From Varroa destructor (taxonomy: Eukaryota > Arthropoda > Arachnida > Mesostigmata > Varroidae): 64,000 nucleotides of DNA. The notes below the pieces were generated by a model. The model worked only from the letters and a program-made list of their open reading frames with translations. It was not told the DNA's origin and searched no databases. The DNA lies in assembly GCF_002443255.2 (NCBI RefSeq), contig NW_019211454.1, forward strand, positions 14,048,481 through 14,112,480, given 5' to 3'. Position 1 is the stretch's first letter. The number at the start of each line of letters is the position of its first letter. Both the position numbers and the translations under genes were made by a program. Below are positions 23,612 to 38,223 of this stretch, piece after piece.

Positions 23612-24609
23612 AGTCACGTGGCACGAACGGCGTTCAGAAACCAGTACGCGTTGCATCGCCATATCGTCCGACAATTTCTTCCCTTGGCCGCTTTCAAAGC
23701 TCGTTTTAGGCTTCTTCTCTATTTGCGAACTTTCTGCTGAAGCTACAGCCAACACTGCTGTGCGCTGGACACCCTCTATCAGTGCAAGAGGTAGTGACAA
23801 CGTTGATGGCTGTGATGATACAGTGCAGACGTGCGGAAACTCACCTATCCATCTAAGTATGCATTGCGTCAGCATTCAGGATTTTCCACCAAGGAAAATG
23901 CGTTCATGAAAAATGTGACTCAGTAGAATAGCTTCTACCTTTGGACAGTAACTGGTTCAACATTAAAGGACGCTCGATGAATTAAAGGAAGGGTATATAT
24001 ATGTATCTAAAGACAGCGGTCAGTCAAAAATTATATATTTCCTAATTTGAAAATGGATAACTAAACAGTATATGCGCGACAATTACGAATACATTTTCTG
24101 AACTAAAAAAAGTTCCTAGGGTCACTAGCCTTTCATTTGAAAATTCCTATGATTATAAAAGAACCTCGTTGATCCAGGGCTCTAATTGTTGAATCGTAGT
24201 CACTTTTAACTTTAGAGTAGACGATTGAATGCATTTTTCCGCACAATTCCCTTCGTGAATCCATGAGCTCCACATTGACAGGAAGCGCGAACGGCGATGG
24301 CTGCTTGGCATCGCTACTTGCTCGCTCACACCCAGGATCAGTGAGAACTCATTTTGAGGTGGACCGGGGTGCGGGTGGAGCACGCGCACTGCTGTATTAC
24401 TGCTGCTGCTGCCGGCTTCCGATTTGAAATCTTATGCGATTTCTTCTCGAAAAATAGACAAATGTCAGATAGATTGAAGAGGAGCTGGCGAAGCGACATG
24501 GATGTGGGGTTTCAATATATACTGTAGGTAAACAGGTGGACTATGTAGCAAATCGATCGCAGCCTGCCGGTTGGCCGGCCAGTCGCCCCTACGAGTATAA
24601 GGTGCTTAC

Positions 24610-24700
24610 CTGCGATAGGGGATAAATCCAATGCGAGTCTCATGCTTGGGAGATTACTGTCGATGGTCACCAACGCGATGGACGGCTTGCCACCCATCAT
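24610..24700 (-). CDS. Possible first coding exon, unknown protein
   Basis: Paired ATGs at 24700 and 24697, with A at -3, open 30 codons ending ATCGCAG|GTAAGC in phase 1. The frame stays open upstream to about 24735. The peptide (KPSIALVTIDSNLPSMRLAL) has an ordinary protein composition but no motif I recognise. No next exon was found downstream. Confidence 0.3.
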
Positions 24701-24759
24701 GTTGCTATTAGTCGACACACCGCTTATAGTCAACTTGTCGGGTTGACAAATTAAAGAAA

Positions 24760-27700
24760 AACAACAGGCATAAAGTAAACACGGGTGACCTTGTTTATGA
24801 TGACCTAAACTGGGGAGGATTTCGGCGTGGAGTCTCTTCCTTCACTGATGGCTAGAAAAAATTTCGAGATTACCTATATAGAATTCGATGTTGCGCTCCT
24901 GAATGGCTGAGATATACTATGCAGTTGAAGTGGGTCAGCACGGTCAAATATCGGTTGTTATATTCTAGTAACATTTAATTGGTTGCACTTTTAACTTTCA
25001 TCGGTCACAGTTTCCAATTAAGCTAACAAAACTTCACACTAGGTATAAAACGAGAGAAGTAGGTAATAAAAACGCTATATAATTATTCTGCTCTAAATAT
25101 TTAACTAAAGTTTGCATGAAAAACTCAAGTTAGCTGCTTATAATTTATAGTCGCTAACAAGGAAACTTCGAAAGAACACAACTTAATTATCAAATAATTG
25201 CAGTAAAATTATTAATTTCCTTTTACCTTTACTCCGTTATTATTATTGTTATTTGATACTATTATTCTAGAAAAAAATCCTTTCAGGTCGAAAAAACCTG
25301 GTCATCTTCATTCTTCGCCTATATTAAATAGTTAAATTGGTTCATTAAAAAATTAAAATTAGTTCTTAATTTCATCAATAATCTTAATGCTGATTTAGCT
25401 AAAAGTCTGAAATTAACAATAATACAAAAATAGGAATACCATAATGATCGGCTGATAACGGCGGGAGCTTTGTAGAAAATGACACTAACCATTTGGCATA
25501 AAGCGAAAATGAAGATAATGTGTTTAGATGTATTGGCCCAATCCATAAAATTGCATGATACCTACTCGTATCATCGAAACTTGAATTCTCATTAGCCTAT
25601 CTTCAATACAAACCTGGATGCATCAATCTATCGCCTTGAGATGCTACAGAGCAGTATCTAGTCTAGCTTGTTGGGCGTTGCTTTGAAGCATTAAGCAGAA
25701 TCACATAAATGAGAGGATTCGTGTTTTTCTGCAAAATGTTACTGCATCAACAAAAAACCTCGATTGATGCAAAGATCACTCGAAGTCCATCAATACATCC
25801 TTAGTATTAAAGAAAGTTTAGTAATAGCTTTCGGAGCAACATTATTTTCTGTAGTGTACACGTGTTCAAGAAAGTCACGGCTTCTTGTTCCCACGAAAAT
25901 AACTCTCTGGGCATCGCCCCTCCCCCGTCCTTCTTCTCTCTCCTCCTGCCAACCTCCGTATGTGCGTTCTACCTAGGGGTTCCTTCCAACTGAGTTGGCC
26001 ATTCGCTACGTAGAATATATTCCCCACCAAGCAGCTTAGTCGGAGGCGTGGAACAATTCAACAAATGAAAATAGCATTATGCTCTAGACCAAAGTTTTTG
26101 AGTCCTGAACTGTTGGTCCGGTAGTGATACGCGGTAGTAATGGATCCATAACAAGGAGTCAAAGGGGGTAGCAGTCATTATTGAACTCATTGTTCTTCAG
26201 CCACTGAGTAGCCAGCTATTTACTGCTAAAGAAGCAGCTTCACGTTGGAGCCCCATCATTTTTAGCCCTCCGATGAGTTTTAGCATAAGGTCACACGCAC
26301 GCTAGGCCTCCGTAGAGAACGAAGTTTTCTTCAAGCGGCAAAGTGACGTTGCAAGATTTTCCCAGGAGCGCTAGCTGTCGAGCATGAAATACTCGTAAAG
26401 GATGAGAGTGCTCCAGAGTGCAAGCGAACTTGTAGAAGTCAGTCCAGCAACAACGAACATATGGCACCAGCGTGGCGAATCGCTTGCAACACTGTCGAGT
26501 GAGGCTGTGGTACATCGGCTAGACACAGGCGTCACCGAAGGAGATGAGTACTCATCCGTCGGTGTGTACATGCATTTGTGCGTGGTCTAGGGTGCTCTGG
26601 GCAAGCTGAAGGTGGCTGAAAAATAGCATGAATTCTATAATTCTCTATATCTGGCTAGCTAGACGAATTACGATGGCTGTGCCCATAGCGGCTAGTACTT
26701 CAGCGAAACTCGTGAATCGAATGATGTCTCAATTCTTAGTGGGGTGCGAACAGGGTGTCTGTGTCCGCTTCGTCCGGGTGATTCCTGTGGGGATCACAAA
26801 GGCAGGAAGATGATGATGATGAGTGGTAGCGGGGTGTTGGATGGAGAGACGAAACGAAGTGAATGCGCAGAATCGAAGGATTACTTCCTCGGGGGACTAG
26901 ACGATAGGGGGCGGTGGAGACCGAGAGGGATAAAGCGGGCAAGGGGGTATAAGGAAAAGCCCGTTGGGACTCATGCACATTCACGCACAACGGGGAATAG
27001 ATAAGCACCAGAAGGCAACCAAAATGCCGCCAGATAACGCTGCTGAAGAAGAACCCAGGCCGAAAATGAAACAAGAGAGAGAGGGAGGGAGAGAGGGACT
27101 GAAATGTGTCGACCTGGTTGCAGGCCAAAACGAGCCATGGTCGCGGTGCCGTTCGGTCACCAACCAAAGATTCAACTCCTCTGGCTGAAGCATGGGATAG
27201 CAATCGACAGGAGATGCCGAAAATACCAGGGCTCGTGGAGAGAGCCTGCAACGTGCGAGTTCGCTTTAGCAGGAAAAGACAGACTGACAGAAGGAAGTAG
27301 ACGACGCAAGCGAAAACAGTTCAAGCGCAAAACTGCTCTGCCGAAAACTCCTGTAGTAGCTGGCAGACGGCAGAGAGATCGATACAAAATTGATAGCCGG
27401 TCCACAGTACAGCGCATATACCGTAGGCACATGGTAGCGCTTCTTGCATCTTTTCATAAGGCAAGCATGGTAAAGCCTGCCAGACTGTCACAGGACGTCT
27501 TCTCTATCATAGCTTAGTGTGAAAACGCCTAGCAGTTAATGTCGGAGACCAAAATCCGTAGCGAACGTCCTGGCGACTGCTGGCATAACAGATGCAGTGG
27601 GGCGCAAAATCTAAATTATTTGGTAGAATAAAGGATATTTTTTTCGGCTAGGTTGAGGTATAATTGAACATGGAGAACAGGGTATGACTGGGTACGTTGC

Positions 27701-29220
27701 TAATCGTCTGTTGGACTGGATAACCAATTTCTACATAATAATATCCATAATAATGTGAAGATCGCCACAAGTTGCGTAGGTGGCCATTATTAAAATACGT
27801 TGAAAATCCGTCAAAGCGCAATAGTTGTATTTGTACGTTCATCTCTACCAAAAACCAATTGTTACCAAACATTACCAACGACTATTGATTGTTATTTGTG
27901 TTCCATTCTTACCCATTCCCCATTCTACTGCCTTCTTTTGCCCCTTTTCGAAGAAAGGTTAATTGAAGACATTTAGCTAGCCACGTCACAACGACTGGTG
28001 GCTTTAGTGTTTAACGAATTCATTGGGTTAATAAGGTGTACGATCGCGGATTTGACCCGATTTCATCTAAAATTGTTAATACAGCTTTATTCGTACGTCT
28101 ATCTATCCGTACGATATAATGTCTAAGAAATACGAGAATTTCGCTAGCTGAGCCGGGGTGGTCGAAAATCGAATTCGAAGCTTCCTTGAACTTCTACTTT
28201 GGATGGAAATTTCTATGCCAATCTTGCACAGCGAACCGAGACCTTTTCGGCGCTCGGGTAATTTTTCATTGGAACTTGGTTCATCGCTCCTGCAGCCGTC
28301 CTTGGAGTTTTTAAAGATAAGTTACACATTTTGAGAGTAACTGCACGAATTAACATACACACATGTGTTTGAATATAAAGAAAAACATAGATATATAGGC
28401 AATAGTCTGCATGCTAAAACGAACCTTTGGAACGCTAGCGCTTTCTGTGCTTCGCCGCAACGCTACGCAGGCATCCTAAGCTGTCATTGGGGATGCTCAC
28501 GTACGGGAATGCCAAATAATAATCTAGACAGTACTTTCTCGACAGCTATCCGTACATCGAGAAAGCACCCATTGTTTGTAATTGTGCCGGCACGAACTAC
28601 GAGATGTGTTTGGTCGTGTTGGCAACACTTCGGCTAGATTAGGTATATATGTAGTTCTGCAAAAACAGGCTCTTCATGTATAGTACAAAATAACAATCGT
28701 TTATCGATACCGTTCATTGTCACAAGAATATCTCCAATTGCGTGTCTAGTACTAAGTGAAGTTAGGTGTAATCCTAAGGGCAATTATAAAGATTTCACAA
28801 GACAAATCGGACCGGGACCGTACGATATATTAAATGACTTTCACTACATTATCAAGGTAGGCCGACGGTTGTACCTACCACTTCGAACTTCGATTTCAAT
28901 TCTACAGGGCACATGCGGTCGGTAAGGCCTTGTCTATTGCACAGTAAACGCATTTAATAACTACCATCCCCAACAGAACGATGTCAAATAGTTGCCCAAC
29001 GGCTACAGTAGTAGTAGTGGCAGTGGCCGCGCATAAGACCGTACCGTAGAGTATCTGTTACATGGATACTACAGGGCTAATTTATACGTTTCTTATCGAT
29101 TTCTTCCTCGGTTATAAGAAGATAGACATGTTTGAATCTGCTAGAAGTTAGAGGCCCAACGAAATTGGCGAGAGTGTATGGCATGACACTGAAGATAAAT
29201 CAACATCTGTACGCAAGTAG
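24760..29220. other. No gene found; GC-rich island at 26.3-27.5 kb
   Basis: AT-rich DNA surrounds an island with several overlapping open frames on both strands (up to 171 codons). These run through purine-rich and pyrimidine-rich tracts and show no splice sites or motifs. Confidence 0.45.
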
Positions 29221-29229
29221 AGCTTAAAA

Positions 29230-30207
29230 ATGGCCACCAAAGTAGCGTTTGTGGCCATATTCGTATTGATGGCTGTTAACTGTTTTGATAGATGTGTCAT
29301 CAAGTACTTTCAGGTGTATGGTCAAACGGCTCGTTTCGACGAGTCCCCTCGTGGTGAGCGGTTATTCGAGTGTTAAGGCGCTTCACAGTCCACACCACCA
29401 TGCTAGTTTCCCCGATAATTTTCACCTTTTTTGCATTTACTTGGGAACGAGGGGCTTTCCAGACAGACTAGTGGTATAAAAATGATGGTTAGTTCTGGCC
29501 AACAGCGGATCCGGACGTTAGCGCCACATGTAGTAATGATATGATAGAAATCGCATGTTCAGCGGCCATTACCACTGGAAGATGGAAGAACGCCGTACAA
29601 ATCATTTTGTAACAAAGATAGCGAACTTCTTAGTCAACTAGTACTAACTAATCAACTGAGTTATCTACTAATCAACATATATACGTAAGCAAATTATGGG
29701 TTTTAGTTTATAGCATTCTTCCTTTTTCAATTTCAAGGCGTCTGGTAGCGTTAATGATTGATCTATTGACGAACCCACCCACATTTTACTGTCAATTATG
29801 AATCTTCCGAAGATACGAGGTAATTATTGAGACTACATATGCCCTATTTCATAGGCACTGAGGAGGGCTTCGACTATTATTACGAGCGTTTTCATTTGCG
29901 ACAGACAAGCTGCATTCGACCAGGAAAGCGAGATCGATATCCACAATGCCAAAAGAGACGGGCAGAGTTAAGTAAGATGAATCTACTCATCGATGTTGTG
30001 TTGTATAAAGCCACTATATCGGTGAGGACGGGGGGCCACGGAGGAGGCTTGGACAAAAGCCTGATTATCCACGCGCTCCGAGGTGAATATTTTCCCGCTT
30101 TCGATATGACTAATGGCGACGCAAGTGGCACAACATTGCACTATATTGTAGCGCGGATGCAGTTGGACATAGCAAAACGACAGTCGTTGTTCTATTCGTG
30201 GGGATGA
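29230..30207 (+). CDS. Two-exon model for a small secreted protein, 158 aa
   Basis: Exon 1 (29230-29353) starts with AAAAATGG, a strong start context. It encodes MATKVAFVAIFVLMAVNC, a textbook signal peptide, then a short Cys- and charge-containing stretch, and ends CTCGTG|GTGAGC in phase 1. Exon 2 begins at 29855 after tatgccctatttcatag, enters in phase 1 and stays open to TGA at 30207; the sum is 477 nt. It contains paired basic sites (PGKRDR, QKRRA) of the kind cut by prohormone convertases, with Cys residues around them. A further donor (ATATCG|GTGAGG at 30022) could end exon 2 early. It is not recognised; a secreted peptide precursor is one reading. Confidence 0.45.
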
Positions 30208-33200
30208 TGATGCTGTGGAGGTGCTGCTCGTGATTATGATGATGAACTTGCTATACTATTTCGCTCTTTTTACATACCACACTAACATACACACATGGGC
30301 GGTCGGCCAGACAGGCAGAGAGCTACATGGACGGAGAGTCACGGCCCCATTTGAACGAGGGAAGACAAAATTGCAATCCACCTGAACTGCGCCATTGTAG
30401 GACGGCTCTCGGTCCCTCTGTTTGCCGTGTACTGCAAGAGAGAACATATCGATGGCTGTACTCAGGGCAGAGGTTCTGGTCAGGTGTTCAACGCCACTGC
30501 CGAAATTGAGCAACGAGACCGTCAATCATCTCTCGCGCTACGAACCGTCGACCGAAGAGTAGACAGATGAAGTGGCCTAGGTGATCAGGCCTCATTACTG
30601 GCGGCGTCAGCTCTGAGCTCCGTCTACCGGACACTTGTCAACGCATTGCTGCAGGATGGTCGGCTTAAAATGTTATGGTGTTATAGTGAGTTGTCTTCCC
30701 CTCGACGAGATCCGATGCAGGCTGACACACGATCATCATTCCCCTATTGAGTGCGAGTTCACGCGCCTATGCGCTAATGATGTAACTGAAACGACGACCA
30801 CTTCATGACAAATATGAAAGATAAAACAGCCGGGGGCGAGAGGTGGAGAGGGGAAAAAGAAGAAACATACATGCAGGGAGAGAGATACGACGAGGGAAAA
30901 TAAGGAGAGCATAGAGGCTCGAATAGAAGGTACAGAAGATAGCCTTCAATGCCTGTTGGGTAGGTGCGACTTCAAAAGGAAGGCTAAAATAATTGACAAG
31001 TGTAGGCAAAAACCGAGTAGGAATACCGCCGAGTATTCGTATTTACACAGCCAATACCGATGAATATAGAATCGATACATAGATGAGAGATCATTCTTAC
31101 ATAGATCATTCGCCATAACTTACTATGGTCTCGTAGTAGAGAAGGAAAATTGAAGGTGAATAAAAGCAAGAAAGGTAAATAGTTTTTATTTTGTATTTAT
31201 TTGTTTATATACGGGCACTAAGGAGCTTAACAAACGTGTTCTTTGATAATATTTAGAAGTGTCATTTTTTTAACACGATTTGCTCATAAAAACATCTACC
31301 TAAATGTTTCCATTTAACGGCAACCCATTTCCCTTTGCTTGATCGGGCCCTTCTCATAGACTATGTGTTGTAGTAAATTACAACATCTCTTTTACTCTAC
31401 GATCTATTCATTAAACTATTCAGTTTCCGGAATTATTCAGCTAGATTTTCACACTCTAAACCAATTCCATTGGGTTTCTTTTTATATGAGATTTCTGTTA
31501 TATTATATCGTTGCCGAACGATCTATGGTGATTATGTATTGCTTACGTCTACGTATATTATATATATACCGTGACATATAAATTACCGTGACAAAAAACA
31601 AATTCGTGTATCATATTGTATCCGTTAACTTGTCAGATAAGATGCTCAACGTTACGACAAAATATAGCGCTAATAAATAAGAACAATGCGTTAATAGTAT
31701 AAGAAGTTCTAAGCTGTTCCCATTTAGCGTTGACCCACTTTCCTTCTATTGGTCTCTTTGCATGAAATTTGTGAAACAGACAAAGATTTCATGAAAATCA
31801 TGCCGCGGCGTGGCGCAGAAACATACAATTCAGAGGAGACTGCTGCTATCTGTTGTGGTTGAAGCCAATGGCCCGCTTACTCGTCCTATTTCGTGCCGCT
31901 TATCGTCTTCGACCCGCGTACCCTCGGGGGTTCTCGTCTACGAAAATCCTTATGTCTTGAGCAGCCGGACGAATCTGCTATGTCGCTGATTTCGAAAACC
32001 TCGACAAGATACTACTGTATATACTGCACAAATATAGCAGAAGAGAGAAGATTCTGAAGAATGACAACGGTCCTCATCGTAGAAGCTGACACTCGGAATA
32101 TGTACTTAATATTGTATTGCGAGATGCTGCTTGAAGCACTACGTTTGTGACCGCATATTTATTTTGGTAATATATACAGAGCAGTATAATAAACATCACA
32201 ATGTTAGTTAATAAGCAATTATGTGTATTAAAAAAATACAATCCGAAGACTGTGTGGTACGTTACAACGGACCGTCACGCGACGTAGGGTTTTCAGGATA
32301 TCACGTTACCCCAATGAGCGTCCTTCAAGTGGACACAGACAATCGTCAGTACATTTTTTTGTAGATGCCTTAAACACCAGTAGAAACATTCAGCTTGGGA
32401 TAACATTTGTAAGTCTTAGTTAGGACCCAAAATATAGTTAGGAATCTTGGCCTGACCAACCCAGAACGACGAAAAGCTAACCTGGTCTGTTGGCCAGCTT
32501 TGCTAACTGGACAAAGCCCCAGTCATCTAGTCGGAAACTTGAATTACAGTAAAGACTGACATTTTTCTATCCGATATCAAGCTATCAAAGCAAGATACTG
32601 AGAGATACCAAATTGGTGTTGGGGTATTGTGCATGGTAGTGGAACGAAAAAGGGGGTGTGCGCTTGCTTACGTCGCTTGCAAAAGCTTTTTTTTTCTACC
32701 TTTTCTCCCACCTCTCTCTGTCTGGGTGATTCAGACGTTTTGTTGCTGTCCTGCTCTGCCGCTCCTCTGGCCGTTTCTCCGATACCCCCCGTTATCCTCT
32801 CAGTTTCGCCGGTAATAAAGGAGCATTAAAGGATCAGTAGAACGGATGATGGGCCCGTCCAGGACAGCGGCGGCGTCTGCGTCAGTGGTGGCATGGGATA
32901 GAGTGGCTCCTGCCGCTGTCCTACTACTGCATAAAGTAGCAGCGAGGGAATAAGCAACGCAGAGCGAAACGGTGAGTGGGCAAGCAAGCAAAAAACGACG
33001 AAGCACGAACTATAACTCGAAGAGAAAAAGCATTTTTTTCAAGAGAAGAGGTTAGCTAGTGCGTTGTTCGGGTCAGAGTAAACCGGCATTGGGGACGACG
33101 TCGCAGTACCTTGGAAACGAACGAAGCGCACTTCGCTCCTCTAAAACGCGAAGAAAGGAAGTGGAAAAAAGCACAAACTTCGGACGCGCGACTACGCTAC

Positions 33201-36200
33201 TGCCATCTACTCGGATGATGAGGCTGTTACAAAATTTCTTGTAGCTAGCAAGATGACGTAGCGTGGAGCCAGTTATGGACAACCAGATTGCAAGCAGCAG
33301 CAGCAGTCATGAAGCCGTGGTCATTGTACCTGCACTCAGTGATAGTTGAGTGCTAGTAGAATTCGGTACGGGCAGCCTGCATCGGAATGATGGGCAAACG
33401 AAGACAAAGGCAAAGGGAAGACATCGCGGTATCGTTGTGTCTGTCGACTTTGTTCCCGCCCGTTCCTCAGACCCGGTGCCTCTTTTGCACGGCGATTATA
33501 ATGAAGAAATGACTTTTGCCGTGAGAAGAACGTTTGGCAATCGGAACACTGTTCATCAACTTGTTTTGTCCCCAGTTCTCTGCTAGCATCTTCATAGGCC
33601 GCTTGTTGGCTCGCTAACTTCATCCGCATCGAAGAACGTGGAAGAACCTTCGAAGAGTGTCCGAGTGTGCGGACGAAGCAAGTAAGCGAGAAAGAAAGAA
33701 AGATAGGGATAATTGATCTATGATCAAAGTGAGACGACATCAAGGATGTAATCTTTGTAATAAAGCACCGTATCTTAAACACGAATGTAATAGTTGCTTC
33801 AATCGTATTAAGTATGGCTATTTAATCATGTGTTGGGAAGGGCAAAACTGGTTGTAATGTCTCACCATAGCTTACCGCTGGCCTACATAGACCCATACCT
33901 GATACTATACGGGGAGGACAAAAAAAAAACGGGAACAGATTGTAAGATCAATTAATTTAAATCGTTCTCTCATCAAATATGTTGGTAATAAAATGCAAAT
34001 ATGGGTAGATATAATATACTGAAACTGAATACACTGCATACAAAGGGTAAATGACTAGGCCATAAAAAAGATATCATTTGCTCGTATAGTAGTATGCGAG
34101 GCTTTCTTTTTGCGCTTTTCATCACTAACAGAGTGTTATTTATTATTGTTCCATTCAAAACTACCTGTCAGACAGCCCGAACATGGGCGAAAGGACGTCT
34201 AAGGATCATCTAAAACTTAATAATACAACTTCTTCGTTTCCACATATGCCTAGATTATCGGCATAACGCAAATGGATTAGGTGGATTGGGAAATATTATG
34301 TGCGTTGAATCTCGCTTCATCAAAATTAACCCTTTGTACTTCGAACGACAGTTGCCCAATATTTGTTAGACAAATTTTAGCCCAGAAACTTATCGCGATG
34401 GAGTACATTACCGGTCAGACATGTTATATTAACTTCTACAGGTAAACCTGGCCCGTTTACTAGCGAAGCGTAAGTAACTATTAGTATGAGTAGTTCACCT
34501 ATGTCAATCCTCTACCTATTTATCTGGGAAGGGGTAACGTAAGCCACTAATTTAGCTAGCCAATGGACAACGGGACGCTTATTCGGAGAAACTTGCGAAA
34601 TGACTAAAGCATTATACCTGTTTATAAGGAGCTTCTATTCTAACACAGTCACCTATAGTGTACGAAGTACAGTAAACTATGAAACTGTCATTCTTATCGG
34701 AGCCGAGTACTATTAATTTGCGTATGTAAACGATCCTAATTATTAAATAGATTTTTGCTAAACGCGCTCGTCTGTTTGGTCAAATTTACTTTTGTCGAGC
34801 GCGGAAAATCCTCTATGGCTTTAGTGCTGAAATATACCAGACAGATTATGAGTTGCTGCAATGGATTATAGGGAACTTCTGTCCAGTTGAATCTCAAATA
34901 GCCGGTGGTAAGGTCGCTTTGCCACAATTCTAGTACAACAATTCACTCTGACTCTAATTTGATGTCTGCCTTTTACTCTGGCACACTTTAATCAGCTAAC
35001 ATCAAACAAGAAAGTTGCGAATTGGGCCGACTTCACGCCCATTTCGAACTGGGTTGTCCCTGAACTCAACAGGAACAGCGCTAAGCGTATCGGTAGGATA
35101 CTAGAGGCGTGTTGTAGTGGTAATTTCCATCTTGTTCAGAATAGTGTATGTAAACCATCATCTGGTCAAATTCGTCGTTCTCGTTGGACAGGACATTGTA
35201 TGGTCGGACAGTTCAGGATGTTTCATTCAGCTCATCGTTATATTGATGGCAAAAATAAGTGACCCATCAGTCTTGTTCCGTTGTCTAGATATGTAGGTAT
35301 CTGTCAATTTGTTGAAATACTTTTCACCAAGCCAAAATATAGTTGAATCGGCGTTTGCACAAGCTGCTTTGTTTGTTGATCTATTATGTGAGAAGTTATA
35401 CACATGTTTTTCACATGCACGTAGCTACAATCCGTTGAATGTTTCAGTAGCAGGCTTCAACCGTCGATGTTGCTAGCAGCGAGGTTTGCTGTACTAATCG
35501 ATTACAGCCATTGCGAAACCTCGCGACACGAAGTCTACTATAAGTATTTTTTGCATGCTTAGCTCTTCGTGGCGACTTTCGTGTCGTAGGGGGTCTTTTA
35601 GAGCCCTGCAGGATCTAAATCAAGTTTCCTTTGAGGTGTGGAAGCAAACTGCCAATGTCGAGATTCTTCCGTGAGGAAATGCAGCGCATTATTTTATCTG
35701 AGGACCGACACGGTTAGTGGGAATTTTCAACAATTCGCTATATTGGCTACATGCGGACGATCTTCTCTCATTGTATTGCAGATACATTCAATCGTCATAT
35801 CGGTATAGTACGAGTACGAATCTGATCTACAAAAGCGTATCTGACGTATTTAGCTTCATTACAATGGATTAGTCATGTGTACAAGCGGCTAACCTAAAGC
35901 AGTGTTCGATGTTTCAAACGATTTGAGCAATTAAGAAAGAGTATCTTGCAATCGTAACGTATTTTATATATGTTCTACAGCCTATATGGTAACTTTAGCA
36001 CCTAGAGTCGTTTAGGATTTACCTAGATTCTCCTAGGTATTGATTATTACCATTGTTACCACTATCTTTCATGTTAAACGTGTATACTTGGACCGTTCTA
36101 TTCGTCTATTGCTGTGGCAGGTAATTTGTTATACTGTGTATTTGCCCCCTCGTATGCTGACTACATGGTGTTTATGGGGGCAGTATACGACAAACTCGAA

Positions 36201-38200
36201 CAAAACGACTAAAGTTAATGAATGAACTTCTGATTTGCTACCTTTAGGCACTGCTAATCACATACAGTTACGTTGACCGCTCACGGGACGGTATTATTGT
36301 GTTGTAGATATTGCACGTAAATAAGAACTATTTGGTGGATTGAAGAACTTGAATGATTTAAAAATTCATAAAGTAGAACAACGATCATTAGCATATTTCA
36401 CTGACCTTCAACTGCTTCAAATACGTTCAAGAAGTAGAACCTCAATTTCTAGGCGTTGATTTTTAGCGCGATACGGTATCATACCTCTAAATTATTCTCT
36501 AATGACTCTTAATCAACTTGTAACCGTAGGTAACTAACGGCTCGACGTAAGAGGTTACCAAATGTTTCAGCCTGCCCAACAGCTCTTAACAGGCTAATAG
36601 AACTGGAAACATGGCAAACAGATCCATCTGAAGTTCAATGTTTTGAGGACAGCTTCTAACTACCAGGTCCAAAAATGTCTCAGGCTCAGCCGACAAGAGT
36701 CACAAAAACTAACGAGAGCTGCTGCCGAAGCTAGCTCTGCTGGCCCGTGCGTAGTACGGTTAAGCGTCAATAGCTGCGGTCAAAGCTCCGAGAGCAGTGG
36801 GGAAGAGCTTCCTTTATTATTCATAGAACTCTTCGAGTTCCGCCTCATTTCCTCTTCCCGAAACTCCCTTTGATTCGTAGTAGCAGCTTGTGCGAGAGCG
36901 TTCGCGCCTGAACGTTAACACGAGAACCCCTAACGGGCTCAAAACCTCAACCGGTCGTCGGAATCTGGCGACGCAGGCTGTCTACGGCACTGCAACGCCG
37001 TAGTTCTGCCTTACCTTTTATGCCTTGTGCCGTGGCCTCTTCTGGTGTTTTTCGAGAAAATATAAGCAGAACTCGAATCCACTGTTGTGTTGTCTGTCCA
37101 TTGCTTTTTCTGCTGCAAAACAGTAAAACCTTTAGATGTATCTAGACAAATTCACGCAGGACTTCACCAGCGGTCGAGGGAACCACACCGGCAGATTGTA
37201 CTTTCTGGACATGACGAAACAGACGAAAAAAGGAAAGATAGAAACAGGAGGTAAATCGTAGTGAATAACGTAAACGACTACAGTAGTGCTTTTTGGTTAG
37301 CTAAGCAACTCGATAAATGGTTCCTGTTGTCGTCAGCAAAGTACGAGCGAGAAAAAGTGTAGGTTTGTACCAGAATTACAAAGGCAGGTACGAATCTGAA
37401 AGAGAAAGAAATCCTGGTTCGTTATAGGCCATGCAAGGTCAGGGCCAACTACTGGCCTTCCGCTCAGAAACTCGTAAGGTAACGAGCTGAAGCTACTTAC
37501 CAGATGCTAGTATCCCTGCAGAAGTCAAAATATTATAGATGATCCTATGCATACGCTGATTTTTTGTGCGAGAACGCGTCCTAACCTATCTATAGACCCT
37601 GCAATAGGCGAAGTAATATGGGCGGGAATCGTACCTAAGGCCACTCGCGTTGCGTAGCTAGTAATCAAAAAGTCCGAATTTTGTCTTTAGTATATAGTAG
37701 TTTCTGATGACTCAGCTGTAGTTGCAACTGCGCCGCTTACGTCCCTATTTTCGTCCTAACCGTACCAGTAGCGGTTAAGGGGCAGTATTTCCAAACGACC
37801 CACATGCTCATACAGGAAACTACCCACTGCCACTAGCCACAAAACTAGTGTAATAGCGCCGTTCTCGGCGCCGTTCGCTTGTTCACAAAATAAGTCGGGG
37901 GTGTGTTTGGGTCACAGTTAAAGCTTGAAGCTGATTGCAATGAAGGAGTAAACGAGGATGTTGGGAAACAGGTACTGACACCCCCCGCTGCATGCCTACG
38001 TCCTGCGTTCTCTCTCCTTAATGTGTTGCCATTGCGCCCTGTTTGCGATCATGGGCTTGAAGTGGGAATAAACCACGACTAAGAGAGAATCGGTTTGAGG
38101 GTTAAGGAACCGGCAGAGGGAAGAAGTTGTGCTCTGCCGGCTGCCATGGGGCATACAAGGATAGTAATGGAGCAGGCAGAGTAAGGCAAAGAACGCGAGG
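30208..38200. other. No gene found; islands at 30.2-31.0, 32.6-33.7 and 36.6-37.5 kb
   Basis: A strong plus-strand donor (GAAACG|GTGAGT at 32971) ends a GC-rich stretch without a long frame and may mark an untranslated exon. The rest is AT-rich with short chance frames. Confidence 0.4.
31306..31754. repeat. Two diverged copies of a ~37-bp motif
   Basis: A motif beginning CCATTTAACGGCAACCCA at 31310 recurs near 31719 as CCATTTAGCGTTGACCCA, with similar sequence after it. It may be part of an old dispersed repeat. Confidence 0.45.
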
Positions 38201-38223
38201 TCGTCGAGGAACTTTTGCTCGTC

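Noticed and set aside
26736..27251. 171-codon minus-strand frame
   Set aside because: It runs through pyrimidine-rich low-complexity DNA with other frames open over the same bases, and shows no splice sites or domain features.
32800..33006. Minus frame with an apparent signal peptide
   Set aside because: The frame begins with GTG, not ATG, and no in-frame ATG precedes the hydrophobic stretch.
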